A DNA stretch of 64,000 nucleotides from Mucilaginibacter sp. (GTDB lineage: Bacteria; Bacteroidota; Bacteroidia; Sphingobacteriales; Sphingobacteriaceae). The translations under genes and the position numbers were made by a program. Position 1 is the stretch's first letter; each line of letters starts with the position of its first letter. Below are positions 8,239 through 16,262 of this stretch, one piece after another. Under the pieces are notes generated by a model, which saw nothing but the letters and a program-made list of their open reading frames with translations, had not been told where the DNA came from and ran no database searches. Location of the stretch: positions 1 through 64,000 of the forward strand of contig NZ_JAQBOF010000038.1 of NCBI RefSeq assembly GCF_028288185.1, in the 5' to 3' direction.

Positions 8239-8780
8239 TACTGTATCCCGTATGAAGCTAATAATTTTTGGTACTGAGGTTCATTTCTTCTGCGCGTTGA
8301 CTCTGTTTTAACCAGTTCCTGGATACACATAAAGCCATCAATAATAGCTTCAGGACGAGGTGGGCATCCCGGTACATAAACATCAACCGGTATAATTTCA
8401 TCTATCCCTTGCAAAACCGAATAGCTATCAAATATACCGCCGCTTGACGCGCAAGCGCCTACTGCCATCACCCAACGGGGCTCGGCCATTTGCAGGTAAA
8501 CCTGGCGCAAAACCGGACCCATTTTTTTGGCGATGGTACCCATAACCATTAACAGATCGGCCTGGCGTGGCGAAAAGCTTAAACGCTCTGCGCCAAAACG
8601 AGACAAGTCATAATGTGAGGCCATGGTAGCCATAAACTCGATACCGCAGCATGATGTTGCGAAAGGTAATGGCCATAAAGAATTTGCGCGGGCTAAACCT
8701 ACCGCCTTGTCCAGCGAAGTAGCAAAAAATCCTGAACCCTCTACACCGGCAGGAGCACCAACTATTTGAATATCACTCAT
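8238..8780 (-). CDS. nuoB: NADH-quinone oxidoreductase subunit B (cluster N2)
   Basis: PSST-type subunit carrying the terminal 4Fe-4S cluster N2 that reduces quinone (180 residues). The tandem cysteines C44 and C45 (ATSCCGIEF), C110 (VGACASSGG) and C139 (VPGCPPRPE) give the four ligands. A 215-base gap with GC-rich hairpins separates it from nuoA. A TAnnTTTG-like box (TAAATTTG at 8830-8837, minus strand) and a 7-bp hairpin at 8802-8823 sit in that gap, so a second promoter is possible. Confidence 0.97.
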   Translation of the reverse strand: MSDIQIVGAPAGVEGSGFFATSLDKAVGLARANSLWPLPFATSCCGIEFMATMASHYDLSRFGAERLSFSPRQADLLMVMGTIAKKMGPVLRQVYLQMAEPRWVMAVGACASSGGIFDSYSVLQGIDEIIPVDVYVPGCPPRPEAIIDGFMCIQELVKTESTRRRNEPQYQKLLASYGIQ

Positions 8781-8903
8781 GAAATCTATTACTACAATTT
8801 CCTATCCAAAAAAGGGTGGATAGAAAGCGCAAATTTATGATAAAAAACCTTGTATCTGATACACTATTAACGATAGGAAATATATTTAGAACAATTCTAA
8901 ACA

Positions 8904-8990
8904 GCCCGGCTCCCTCTAAATCGTCCCCGGTAGGGGAGACTTTATTAAAGCGCCAATATTTAAGACCCTCCCTTCCGGGGAGGGTTGGGT
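8904..8990. repeat. GC-rich double-hairpin intergenic element between nuoA and nuoB
   Basis: In an AT-rich gap there is a GC-rich block with two hairpins: an imperfect one at 8923-8940 (GTCCCC, loop, GGGGAGAC) and a perfect 8-bp stem at 8965-8972/8978-8985 (ACCCTCCC with GGGAGGGT). The flanking TCCCTCTAAAT and TGGGTGGGCTCT sequences give the whole block a rough dyad. It resembles the dispersed GC-rich palindromes often seen between genes in this group; the block at 20572-20641 is similar. It may weaken read-through from nuoA to nuoB. Confidence 0.6.
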
Positions 8991-8995
8991 GGGCT

Positions 8996-9367
8996 CTAAT
9001 CCCAGTTTAAAGCGCCTTTTTTTATGACATAGATAAAACCAGCCAATAAAGTGCCCATAAAAATAAACATCTCATACATACCGGTAGCGCCAAGTTCTTT
9101 AAAGTTTACTGCCCATGGGTACATAAATATTACCTCGACATCAAACAATACAAACAAGATAGCCACCAAAAAGTATTTAATAGATATAGGTGTACGGGCA
9201 TTACCTATAACCTCAATACCCGACTCGAACGGGGTTAACTTATCTTTAGTTACACGCTTAGGGCCTATTTTATGTGTTACAAACATAGTACCCACCACAA
9301 AACCTACAGCAACTATCATTTGGAAAATGATAGGCAAATAATTAACCGGCAAACTTTGTACTTCCAT
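8996..9367 (-). CDS. nuoA: NADH-quinone oxidoreductase subunit A
   Basis: First gene of the complex I operon, a three-helix membrane subunit (123 residues). The conserved KLTPFESGIE motif and the VLFDVEVIFMYPWAV segment identify NuoA. No Shine-Dalgarno is seen. A TATATTTG box on the minus strand at 9373-9380 matches the Bacteroidota -7 consensus TAnnTTTG but lies only five bases before the ATG. If used, it would give an almost leaderless transcript; otherwise the promoter is further up or translation starts later. Confidence 0.96.
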   Translation of the reverse strand: MEVQSLPVNYLPIIFQMIVAVGFVVGTMFVTHKIGPKRVTKDKLTPFESGIEVIGNARTPISIKYFLVAILFVLFDVEVIFMYPWAVNFKELGATGMYEMFIFMGTLLAGFIYVIKKGALNWD

Positions 9368-9396
9368 GGGTGCAAATATACAAATGGTGTGTTAAT

Positions 9397-9424
9397 AAAA
9401 AAGGCCTCAATCGAGGCCTTTTTT
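9397..9424 (-). terminator. rho-independent terminator of the TonB-TPR operon
   Basis: An 8-bp perfect stem AAGGCCTC/GAGGCCTT (9401-9408 and 9413-9420) with a 4-nt loop is extended by A and T runs on both sides. It lies eight bases after the TPR gene's stop at 9432 and ahead of nuoA, so it separates the two minus-strand operons. The symmetrical A/T runs could allow it to act in both directions. Confidence 0.85.
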
Positions 9425-9431
9425 ATTAAAT

Positions 9432-11165
9432 TTATTTAGTACCAGCCTTTTTGGGCCTGGCCGCAGGCGTTGATGCCGCCGGTGCATTTTTGCTGTCAAA
9501 ATAATAGGCCGCTTGTTTGTTATTTGGATCTATCTCTTTGGCTTTGGTAAAGTATTCCATTGCCTTAGCATCATCCTTATCATGATATTGCGCATAAGTA
9601 CCTAAATAAGCATAGGCCTCGGCAAAATCTTTTTTGTTTGTTTCGGTAGATGGTGCTGTAGCTGTATATAACTCGATAACCTTTTCATAGTATGGTTTAG
9701 GCAAGCCTTTCATATTGGTAAGATCTCCATCTCTTACTGAAGCTACACGTGCACGATACACATATTCTGTAGGAACGGGTTTTTCAACCATTACTCTTTG
9801 AACGTAACTCAGCGCCGAATCTGCCTTAATTAACAATGTAGAATCCGGATTTTTAGAGCTGAAAGAGAAGTAATAATAAATTCCCTCATAAATATGTTCA
9901 GTAACCAGTGGTTTATGAACCTTAGTAGTCATCTCCTCGTAAGTTTTAGCTGTGTTTAAATAGTCTTTTCTCTTTTTATATACATTGACTATTTCAGTAT
10001 ACGCATCTTGTACTTGGGTTGTATCTAAGTCAGCATACTTTTTTAAGGTTTCTATTCCTTTTGCTGTATCCTGCCCGCTTGCAATTTGTAAACGGCCTAA
10101 ATAACCGTAATCACGTGGTAAAATACGATTAGGTTGTGCTTTTGCAAACCAGGTATTCATAGCAGTTAAACCAGCCGGGTAATCTTTATTCTCGTAGGCC
10201 GCATATCCTAAGTAACGGTATATACGTGGGTTGGTAGTACCAGATTTTGATAAGTTTGTTGCCACTTCCTGCAAAGTTACATAGTCACCAGCATTTACAA
10301 GGAAATCCGCGTAGCGCATTAATGACTCTGGCGATTGATCTGTCAGGCTTAAAAACTTTTTATAGTTTTCTACACCTTCTTTTATTTTGGCAGATGCCAC
10401 TTTAATGTTTGTTTGCGCCTCTGTAAGATCAGTTTCGGCCAATTCGCGGTAAGCAGGGCCGTAGTTAGGATCTATAGCGATAGCTGCCTGAAATTGTTTT
10501 TCTGAATCAGAGAAGTTATCAGCATATCTCCATAATACACCTGTAGCCACATTTGCAGCTGGCGATTTTGGATCAAGCGCTAATGCTGCCTGATAGGCAT
10601 CATAAGCATCATTACTTTTTAGTTGTGAACGGTAAGCATTGCCTAATGCTACCAATACTTCAGCATCTTTAGGGTTTACTGCTTTACCTTTTGTTAAGGC
10701 ATCAATAGCAGCATTTGCTTTTGCAGGCGGGAATTTTCCGTCCTTAGCATCCAGCAAATATGCTTTGCCTATATATAAATATGGTGTGCTTTCTTTTTTA
10801 CCGGTATTTGTAATTGCCTGGTTAAAGTTAGACGTAGCACCTGTATTATCATTACCTGATAGCGCCACTGCACCTAAACCGACATAATTTAAAGCCGATT
10901 TGGGATTAACTGCTATACCTTTTGTAAACGTTGTTTTTGCAGAATCTATATAATCCTGAATCAAATACACCCATCCCAGGTAAAAAATATTTTCGTCATT
11001 AGTTGGCTGTGTAACCGTAAGGTTTTTAAGCATTCCCTTTGCTTTTTGATATTGCTCTGCATCAATAGCTTTCTTGGCGTCAGCAAGACTTTGCCCAAAA
11101 ACTGCTGATCCTATAAATACCAGCGCTAATGCCACTTTAGCTATTTTACTGATCATTTTCATCAC
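9432..11165 (-). CDS. secreted tetratricopeptide repeat protein of the TonB operon
   Basis: A 577-residue protein with an N-terminal signal peptide (MISKIAKVALALVFIGSAVFGQ) followed by a series of TPR helices, for example AVNPKSALNYVGLGAVALSG and ALDPKSPAANVATGVLWRYA. A low-complexity Ala/Pro/Lys tail ends the protein. It is the last gene of the exbB-exbD-exbD-tonB-pstS-like operon, a layout I recall as recurrent in Bacteroidota. It probably acts as a periplasmic scaffold for the Ton system or its clients; that role is inferred from context. Two adjacent ATG codons (11165 and 11162) could start it. Confidence 0.85.
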   Translation of the reverse strand: MMKMISKIAKVALALVFIGSAVFGQSLADAKKAIDAEQYQKAKGMLKNLTVTQPTNDENIFYLGWVYLIQDYIDSAKTTFTKGIAVNPKSALNYVGLGAVALSGNDNTGATSNFNQAITNTGKKESTPYLYIGKAYLLDAKDGKFPPAKANAAIDALTKGKAVNPKDAEVLVALGNAYRSQLKSNDAYDAYQAALALDPKSPAANVATGVLWRYADNFSDSEKQFQAAIAIDPNYGPAYRELAETDLTEAQTNIKVASAKIKEGVENYKKFLSLTDQSPESLMRYADFLVNAGDYVTLQEVATNLSKSGTTNPRIYRYLGYAAYENKDYPAGLTAMNTWFAKAQPNRILPRDYGYLGRLQIASGQDTAKGIETLKKYADLDTTQVQDAYTEIVNVYKKRKDYLNTAKTYEEMTTKVHKPLVTEHIYEGIYYYFSFSSKNPDSTLLIKADSALSYVQRVMVEKPVPTEYVYRARVASVRDGDLTNMKGLPKPYYEKVIELYTATAPSTETNKKDFAEAYAYLGTYAQYHDKDDAKAMEYFTKAKEIDPNNKQAAYYFDSKNAPAASTPAARPKKAGTK

Positions 11166-11192
11166 TTGTTTTAATTTTAGTTAGATATATAT

Positions 11193-12116
11193 TTAATAAT
11201 TATGTTTAATAACAATCTCTCGTTGTGGTATTGAATTAGGCAATATGCCCGATCTTAAAATAATTCTTTGTCCACGGTCTCCAAGCACAAAGTAAGCAAA
11301 ACCTGAGCCTAAACCTAATTTCCCGGTACAATTCACCAAATACAAACCTCTTGTAAATGGATATTGTTTTAACGCTAAAGTAGTTTGTGATGGCTTAAAG
11401 TATTGATTAGGGGCATCTTTACTGTTCTCATCTTTCACGGCTACTATTTTAACTTTTTTTACCGACTCTGCATAATCAGCATCGGGGTCATTAAGCCAGC
11501 TAAATCCGGTTATGCCTATGGCTTGCGGATGTTGGCTAATATACTTTATTACTTCTTTATTGTTTTTGACCGCAAAAATATTTTTTAGTTTAAAATCTTT
11601 ATTTCCAGAAAGATCCCTCAAGTATCTTACCAAACTTGAGTTTGCATTATCAAAAACGATATCTATACCCATTTTAGTCTTCCCATTCAGCATTTTTTTT
11701 ATTTCGTTAACCGATGTAAGCGTATCTTTTGACGCCTGGTTTACAATAAATGTAACCGCATCAATAGCAAAACGGTTAATAACAGGCGGCAACGTTTTAT
11801 CTTTTAATAGCTTAACCTCATCCGGTCTTAGCTCACGCGATAGGATTGCAAACCTAACGCTATCGTTTAACAATAGCCGCAAAACACTATTTTCTGATCG
11901 ATATAAAATATCAGGCTTAGCTTGAGTATTTAACTGTTTAAAAACATAAGCTTCCTCGTCAACTATCGGCTGACACGATTCGTCAGCTGCGATTTTTACA
12001 CTGCCTGTATTAACTGTTTCTTCGGGTACAGTTGTAGCTGTTTTTTGCTTACAAGCCTGAATGCCTACAAAAGCAATAAAACACATTATTACACAAGCAG
12101 TTTTATTCTTCATCAT
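11193..12116 (-). CDS. PstS-like substrate-binding lipoprotein in the TonB operon
   Basis: A 307-residue lipoprotein: the signal peptide ends in a lipobox-like IQAC, with Cys22 as the acylation site. The body has the type 2 periplasmic-binding fold seen in phosphate-binding PstS, with FAILSRELRPDE, the IDAVTFIVNQAS segment and ITGFSWL. No pstCAB genes are nearby, so it is not a conventional ABC component here. It overlaps the small membrane gene upstream by 14 bases and lies 27 bases before the TPR gene. Whether it binds phosphate is unproven. Confidence 0.78.
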   Translation of the reverse strand: MMKNKTACVIMCFIAFVGIQACKQKTATTVPEETVNTGSVKIAADESCQPIVDEEAYVFKQLNTQAKPDILYRSENSVLRLLLNDSVRFAILSRELRPDEVKLLKDKTLPPVINRFAIDAVTFIVNQASKDTLTSVNEIKKMLNGKTKMGIDIVFDNANSSLVRYLRDLSGNKDFKLKNIFAVKNNKEVIKYISQHPQAIGITGFSWLNDPDADYAESVKKVKIVAVKDENSKDAPNQYFKPSQTTLALKQYPFTRGLYLVNCTGKLGLGSGFAYFVLGDRGQRIILRSGILPNSIPQREIVIKHNY

Positions 12117-12330
12117 TCTCTATTTTCTCTTTTCTTAATAAAAGTGCAAGTCTCACAATAGAATAGAGAATTAATAAACACCCAAATAATGTTTTTTTGT
12201 AACCGTAATCGGGCAATACTTCATCCCAAAAAATTACGGCAGTACCTGCAGCAAAGAATACTATTGCTCTTAAAATAGGCAGAAATCGCTTTGCGGGCGA
12301 TTTCTGCTTATTACTAAACCTGGATGGCAT
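12103..12330 (-). CDS. small membrane protein of the TonB operon
   Basis: A 75-residue protein with a basic N-terminus (MPSRFSNKQKSPAKRF), two predicted helices (about residues 17-34 and 46-64) and a charged tail. It starts three bases after the tonB stop and overlaps the PstS-like gene by 14 bases, so it is cotranscribed and probably translationally coupled. I do not recognise a named family. The tight placement supports it being real. Confidence 0.72.
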   Translation of the reverse strand: MPSRFSNKQKSPAKRFLPILRAIVFFAAGTAVIFWDEVLPDYGYKKTLFGCLLILYSIVRLALLLRKEKIENDEE

Positions 12331-12333
12331 ACT

Positions 12334-13155
12334 TTAATTTTCTTCGCCTAACGTAAAGTTAATTGGTACTGTGTAAGATACACGAACCGGGCGAGCATTT
12401 TGAATACCTGGTTTCCAGTGAGGTGATTTCTTTAAAACACGGATGGCTTCGTCCATTGTTGTTTGGCTAGGGCCACGTACAGCTTTAATATCAGTTAAGC
12501 TGCCGTCTCTTTCAACAACAAATGTACAAATAACCCTACCGCTAACACCATTTTCCCTGTCAACAGCGGGAAATTTGATATTATTTGACAAGTATTTACC
12601 AAATGCTTCCAAACCACCCGGAAACTCGGGTTGTTTTTCTACCTGGCTAAAAATTTTATTCTCATCCTCTGTAACTTGTTTAACATCAGAGTTACCTACA
12701 GGTTCGTCAATTCTAACATCAGCGTTAGGATCACCTTTTTGATCTTTCTGACCAGGGTCAGCAGTTTTCAAGTCCTTTTGTGTAGGCGGTTCTTCTTTTA
12801 CCTCGTTATCCGGTTTTACAATCGGAGGAGGGAATTTAACCTGATCCGTTTTTGGTTTAGCCGGCTCTGGTGGTGGTGGTGGTGGTAATTTTTTCTGATC
12901 AACCGGCGGCGGTGTAAGCACCACGTCAGTGATCTTTACCTTAACAGGTGCTTTTGGGATAAATCCTTCCAGCTTATTGATTATTGTTGGTAACGATATA
13001 ACAAATATAAAGAATGCAGCACCGTAGATGAAAGCACGGCTGGTTCTTCCGCCGTTTTTCTGTCTTAACTCGTATGCACCATAAGCTTTGTTTCTGCCGC
13101 TAAAAACAACGTCGATCCATTCCTGCTTTAATATGTCTAATTTAGATCCCAGCAT
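12334..13155 (-). CDS. tonB: energy transducer TonB
   Basis: A 273-residue TonB protein that carries proton-motive energy from ExbB/ExbD to outer-membrane receptors. The N-terminus has the Bacteroidota-type FSGRNKAYGAYELRQ segment, then one membrane helix (about residues 40-60). A proline-rich periplasmic spacer contains six consecutive prolines (KLPPPPPPEP), and the C-terminal TonB domain runs from QPEFPGGLEAFGKYL to the end. It follows the two exbD genes. Confidence 0.95.
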   Translation of the reverse strand: MLGSKLDILKQEWIDVVFSGRNKAYGAYELRQKNGGRTSRAFIYGAAFFIFVISLPTIINKLEGFIPKAPVKVKITDVVLTPPPVDQKKLPPPPPPEPAKPKTDQVKFPPPIVKPDNEVKEEPPTQKDLKTADPGQKDQKGDPNADVRIDEPVGNSDVKQVTEDENKIFSQVEKQPEFPGGLEAFGKYLSNNIKFPAVDRENGVSGRVICTFVVERDGSLTDIKAVRGPSQTTMDEAIRVLKKSPHWKPGIQNARPVRVSYTVPINFTLGEEN

Positions 13156-13193
13156 TATTTGAAGCTTTAAATTTTAACGTTAATTTTTATTAA

Positions 13194-13724
13194 TTAATAT
13201 ATCCCGTCTCTTTTCAAGAGATCAATTTCCATTGGCGTAATGTCAACAATGGCGCGTTGCTGGTTATTAACTATGTTTAGTTCATCCATCATAGTTACCA
13301 TGTCAGCGTAAGTAGATTTATCGCTTGGTTTTATCAACACGATCATCGTTTTACCGGATTTTGCCAAAATTTCGGCGCCTTTTTCCAGCAATGTTTTACG
13401 TATACCACTTTTACCAAAGCTCTCTTTTGTGGGTGCGCTTTTACCGGGCTCGCCAATATACCATTCCAGTTTATTTCCTGACCCTAACAATACGGTCATT
13501 GTTCTTGACGCTGGAACGGGCAATTGGTCGTTTTTCTCGTCCTTATCCGGCATAGTCAAATCCATTGCTTTTGGTTTTTGCAATGTGGTGGTAAGGATAA
13601 AGAAAGTGATCAGTAAGAAAGCCAAATCCACCATCGCGGTTAAATCCACGCGGGTTGACGCTTTTTTACTCCTTACTTTACCGCCGCCTTTTTTACCCCC
13701 GCCGGAGGTATCTAATTCTGCCAT
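13194..13724 (-). CDS. exbD: ExbD/TolR family biopolymer transporter (second copy)
   Basis: A 176-residue single-helix ExbD protein. The membrane segment RVDLTAMVDLAFLLITFFIL carries the aspartate expected for proton conduction, preceded by a basic Gly/Lys-rich N-terminus. The periplasmic domain follows (residues ~55-176). It lies six bases after the other exbD and 38 bases before tonB. The two ExbD copies differ in length and sequence and may form a mixed dimer in the ExbB pore; that is inference. Confidence 0.93.
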   Translation of the reverse strand: MAELDTSGGGKKGGGKVRSKKASTRVDLTAMVDLAFLLITFFILTTTLQKPKAMDLTMPDKDEKNDQLPVPASRTMTVLLGSGNKLEWYIGEPGKSAPTKESFGKSGIRKTLLEKGAEILAKSGKTMIVLIKPSDKSTYADMVTMMDELNIVNNQQRAIVDITPMEIDLLKRDGIY

Positions 13725-13730
13725 AATTTT

Positions 13731-14345
13731 TTATTTTGCTACCGTTCTTAACGATGTGATTAAACCAAACTTGTTAACTTTCTGCTTTTGCAGTGTTTTA
13801 ATAATTTTTGCAATTGTAGGGTACTCCTCTTTGCTATCGCCTTTTATAGCTATTCTTAACTCTTTGTTATGAACTAGCTTATCAGCTTTACGGGCATTTT
13901 TAACCCACCAGTACAATTCATTGGTGTCAGTAGTATCTACAGGTACACCCGTTTGCGCCACAGAGGCTCGCTCCTTGGTAGTCAGATTTAAATATTGTTT
14001 TAAATACTGTATTGATACGCCTACGTTATCCAAATTACTAAATGCTTTGATCTCTTCGGGTGTAAATGCAATTTTATACTGATCGCCCATACCTTTTAAA
14101 GTCTCCACACGCACCTCGGCACCTTCTACGCTAAAGAACACCTTTCCCTGGGCCACTAAAAGGCTTGAAAAATCATTCTCGGGCAGGGCCTGTATCGTAG
14201 TTGAAGCAGGAATATCGGCATGTACCGGATCCTGAACTTTTGGTTTTGCTGATAATATAAAGAAAGTTAGCAGCAGGAACGCAACATCGCACATCGCGGT
14301 CATGTCAATTGCTGTACTTTTTCTTGCAACTTTTGCTCTTGCCAT
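13731..14345 (-). CDS. exbD: ExbD/TolR family biopolymer transporter (first copy)
   Basis: A 204-residue ExbD protein, longer than the neighbouring copy. The helix AIDMTAMCDVAFLLLTFFIL contains the conserved aspartate. The periplasmic part includes an insert around ALPENDFSSLLVAQGKVFFSVEG and a C-terminal ELRIAIKGDSKEEYPTIAKI block typical of ExbD. It is the second gene of the operon, 84 bases after exbB, with a hairpin in that gap. Confidence 0.93.
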   Translation of the reverse strand: MARAKVARKSTAIDMTAMCDVAFLLLTFFILSAKPKVQDPVHADIPASTTIQALPENDFSSLLVAQGKVFFSVEGAEVRVETLKGMGDQYKIAFTPEEIKAFSNLDNVGVSIQYLKQYLNLTTKERASVAQTGVPVDTTDTNELYWWVKNARKADKLVHNKELRIAIKGDSKEEYPTIAKIIKTLQKQKVNKFGLITSLRTVAK

Positions 14346-14384
14346 AATCTTAGTTTAAATATATAGTGTTATTAAATAATTAAT

Positions 14385-14414
14385 TTTCGGCCCTAAACCT
14401 TATCAGGGCCGAAA
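14385..14414 (-). promoter_or_regulatory. intercistronic hairpin between exbB and exbD
   Basis: A perfect 10-bp inverted repeat TTTCGGCCCT/AGGGCCGAAA (14385-14394 and 14405-14414) with a 10-nt loop follows the exbB stop. No long T-run follows it on the minus strand, so it is more likely a partial terminator or an mRNA-stabilising structure than a full stop. This would keep ExbB in excess over ExbD, which fits the known pentamer-to-dimer stoichiometry. Confidence 0.6.
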
Positions 14415-14429
14415 TATTAACACTAAAAT

Positions 14430-15260
14430 TTATTTATTTTTATGAGTAGCAGCAAATGTAGACACAATGCTGAAACCTGTTTCGTCAATAGCGTAAGTTA
14501 AGCCGTCAATTTTTGATGTAAATACGTTGTACATTACAATTGATAAAGCTGAAGTACTGATACCCAAAGCGGTGTTAACCAATGCTTCAGAGATAGCTGA
14601 TGATAACGCTGCTGTGTTAGCACCAGAACCTGCTAACTCGGCGAACGCCTTGATCATACCGATTACCGTACCTAACAAACCGGTTAATGTACCGATTGAT
14701 ACCAATGTAGCTATGATGGTTAAGTTTTGCTCTAACATAGGCATCTCTAAAGCGGTTGCTTCTTCGATATCTTTTTGGATAGCTAATGTTTTTTGATCAA
14801 CATCTAATGTTGCTTCTGATTCCATTTCACGGTATTTTTTCAAACCTGATTTAATAACGTTAGCTACAGAGCCTTTTTGTTTATCGCACTCGGCAGAAGC
14901 AGCGTCAATGTTACCTGCTGTTAAAAAACCTTGTACTTTTCTAACAAAAGAGTCAACACTTGCAGTACCAGATGCTTTACCAATAACAATAAAACGTTCT
15001 ATAGAGAATACAATTACCATTAATACGTAGCCCATTACCAACGGTACCAGGACACCACCTCTGTGGATGATACCAAATACGTCAACTGTTTCACCAGCTT
15101 TAACGTCACCACCTTTGTAGTGGCTGGGATCTCCCAATATAAATAAGTAAATTAAGATTGTAGTTACAATACAAAGTGGGATAGTCAAGGTCGCAAACAT
15201 GCCAGATGCACTTGAGCTTTCTTTTTTAACGGTAGTTGGTTTTGTTGGTGCGTTTGCCAT
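14430..15260 (-). CDS. exbB: MotA/TolQ/ExbB proton channel family protein
   Basis: A 276-residue membrane protein forming the proton channel of the Ton complex. Predicted helices lie at about residues 25-45, 70-93 and two near the C-terminus. The conserved LVSIGTLTGLLGTVIGMIKAF segment and SAISEALVNTALGISTSAL block are diagnostic. It heads the operon; the 657-base AT-rich region upstream contains a TATTTTTG box at 15331-15338 (minus strand) that may be its promoter. Confidence 0.94.
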   Translation of the reverse strand: MANAPTKPTTVKKESSSASGMFATLTIPLCIVTTILIYLFILGDPSHYKGGDVKAGETVDVFGIIHRGGVLVPLVMGYVLMVIVFSIERFIVIGKASGTASVDSFVRKVQGFLTAGNIDAASAECDKQKGSVANVIKSGLKKYREMESEATLDVDQKTLAIQKDIEEATALEMPMLEQNLTIIATLVSIGTLTGLLGTVIGMIKAFAELAGSGANTAALSSAISEALVNTALGISTSALSIVMYNVFTSKIDGLTYAIDETGFSIVSTFAATHKNK

Positions 15261-15917
15261 TACTTTAAATTTTAGTTTTTAGTTTTTATTTATTTTTAGT
15301 TAGTTAATTGTGTGTGTTTTAAACGGATAACAAAAATAGACTTTTAATGAAATAAAAAAAGTTTTTTGTTATTCTTTAATAATTATTTAACATTCAGTTC
15401 TGGTAGATATCATTTTTAATATTGTGTTAATTAAAAATTAATACTTGTTACAACAATTTTTTACAATAAAACTTATTATTTTTTATAATAGCAAGCAATA
15501 CGTTATAAAAGTTATGTAATTATACTGTTATACTTCTGTAATTATCTTGTTATGAATATTCTTTATCACGGGTGTAAATTAGCCTATATAAGTTACCTCA
15601 TCGTTAATCGTTATAAACGTTAAAAAGTAATCTACTATGCAATGGCGCATCTAATGTACACAAATGCAACGCTATTGCAATAACTATTATTGTAAAAAAA
15701 TATAATTTGTGCCGCAATATTAGCAGGTTTATACACTATTGCAAGTAATTGGCCACATTTATTTTTATAATTACAATAATAACTAAATAATTAGTCAATA
15801 TGTGTGTCTAATTATTTAATATTGTATTAACAATGAATGAGTTTGGATTTGGAATATAACTTAGTGTTGATTGAACATAGTGCAGGCTATTGGCTGATAT
15901 GTTTGATAAGAAGCATA
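15261..15917. other. 657-base AT-rich intergenic region upstream of exbB
   Basis: No convincing reading frame occurs on either strand; the longest plus-strand ATG frames stop within about 25 codons. The only interpretable signal is TATTTTTG on the minus strand at 15331-15338, 71 bases before the exbB ATG, matching the TAnnTTTG -7 consensus but with no good TTG at -33. The rest has scattered A and T runs. This is the longest empty stretch in the window, so a small RNA or long leader cannot be excluded. Confidence 0.6.
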
Positions 15918-16259
15918 CTATCCGCCTGCTTTTTTGGCCTTATAGCCATTTGCCAGTAATAATGTTAAAATTTTATCCCGAAAATCGCCCTGAATTTTTA
16001 TCTCGCCATCTTTTACCGTACCGCCAACGCCGCATTTGGTTTTTAGGGTTTTGCCTATCTCTTCCAAATCGGCAGTAGTGCCAACAAAGCCCGCTATGGC
16101 TGTAACCAGTTTGCCCCCACCCTTTCTATCTAAAAATATCCTTAAATTTTGCTGTTGCTGCGGCAGGGTTACGGCATTTAAATTATTAGTTTCTTTATAT
16201 TCAAAACCGGGGTTTGTAGAGTACATGATGCCGGTAAAGTTTTTGTTTTTTTTTGACAT
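15918..16259 (-). CDS. SUI1/YciH family translation initiation factor homologue
   Basis: A 113-residue protein of the eIF1/SUI1 family. The core LDRKGGGKLVTAIAGFVG and LKTKCGVGGTVKDGEIKIQGD segments are the family signature. Bacterial YciH-type proteins are thought to affect initiation fidelity, but their role is less clear than that of archaeal and eukaryotic homologues. It starts three bases after the stop of the lipid-kinase gene, so the two are probably cotranscribed. Confidence 0.92.
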   Translation of the reverse strand: MSKKNKNFTGIMYSTNPGFEYKETNNLNAVTLPQQQQNLRIFLDRKGGGKLVTAIAGFVGTTADLEEIGKTLKTKCGVGGTVKDGEIKIQGDFRDKILTLLLANGYKAKKAGG

Positions 16260-16262
16260 AAC

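Noticed and set aside
12631..12888. Plus-strand frame opposite tonB rich in tryptophan
   Set aside because: It is the antisense shadow of the proline-rich TonB spacer, with no start context or homology.
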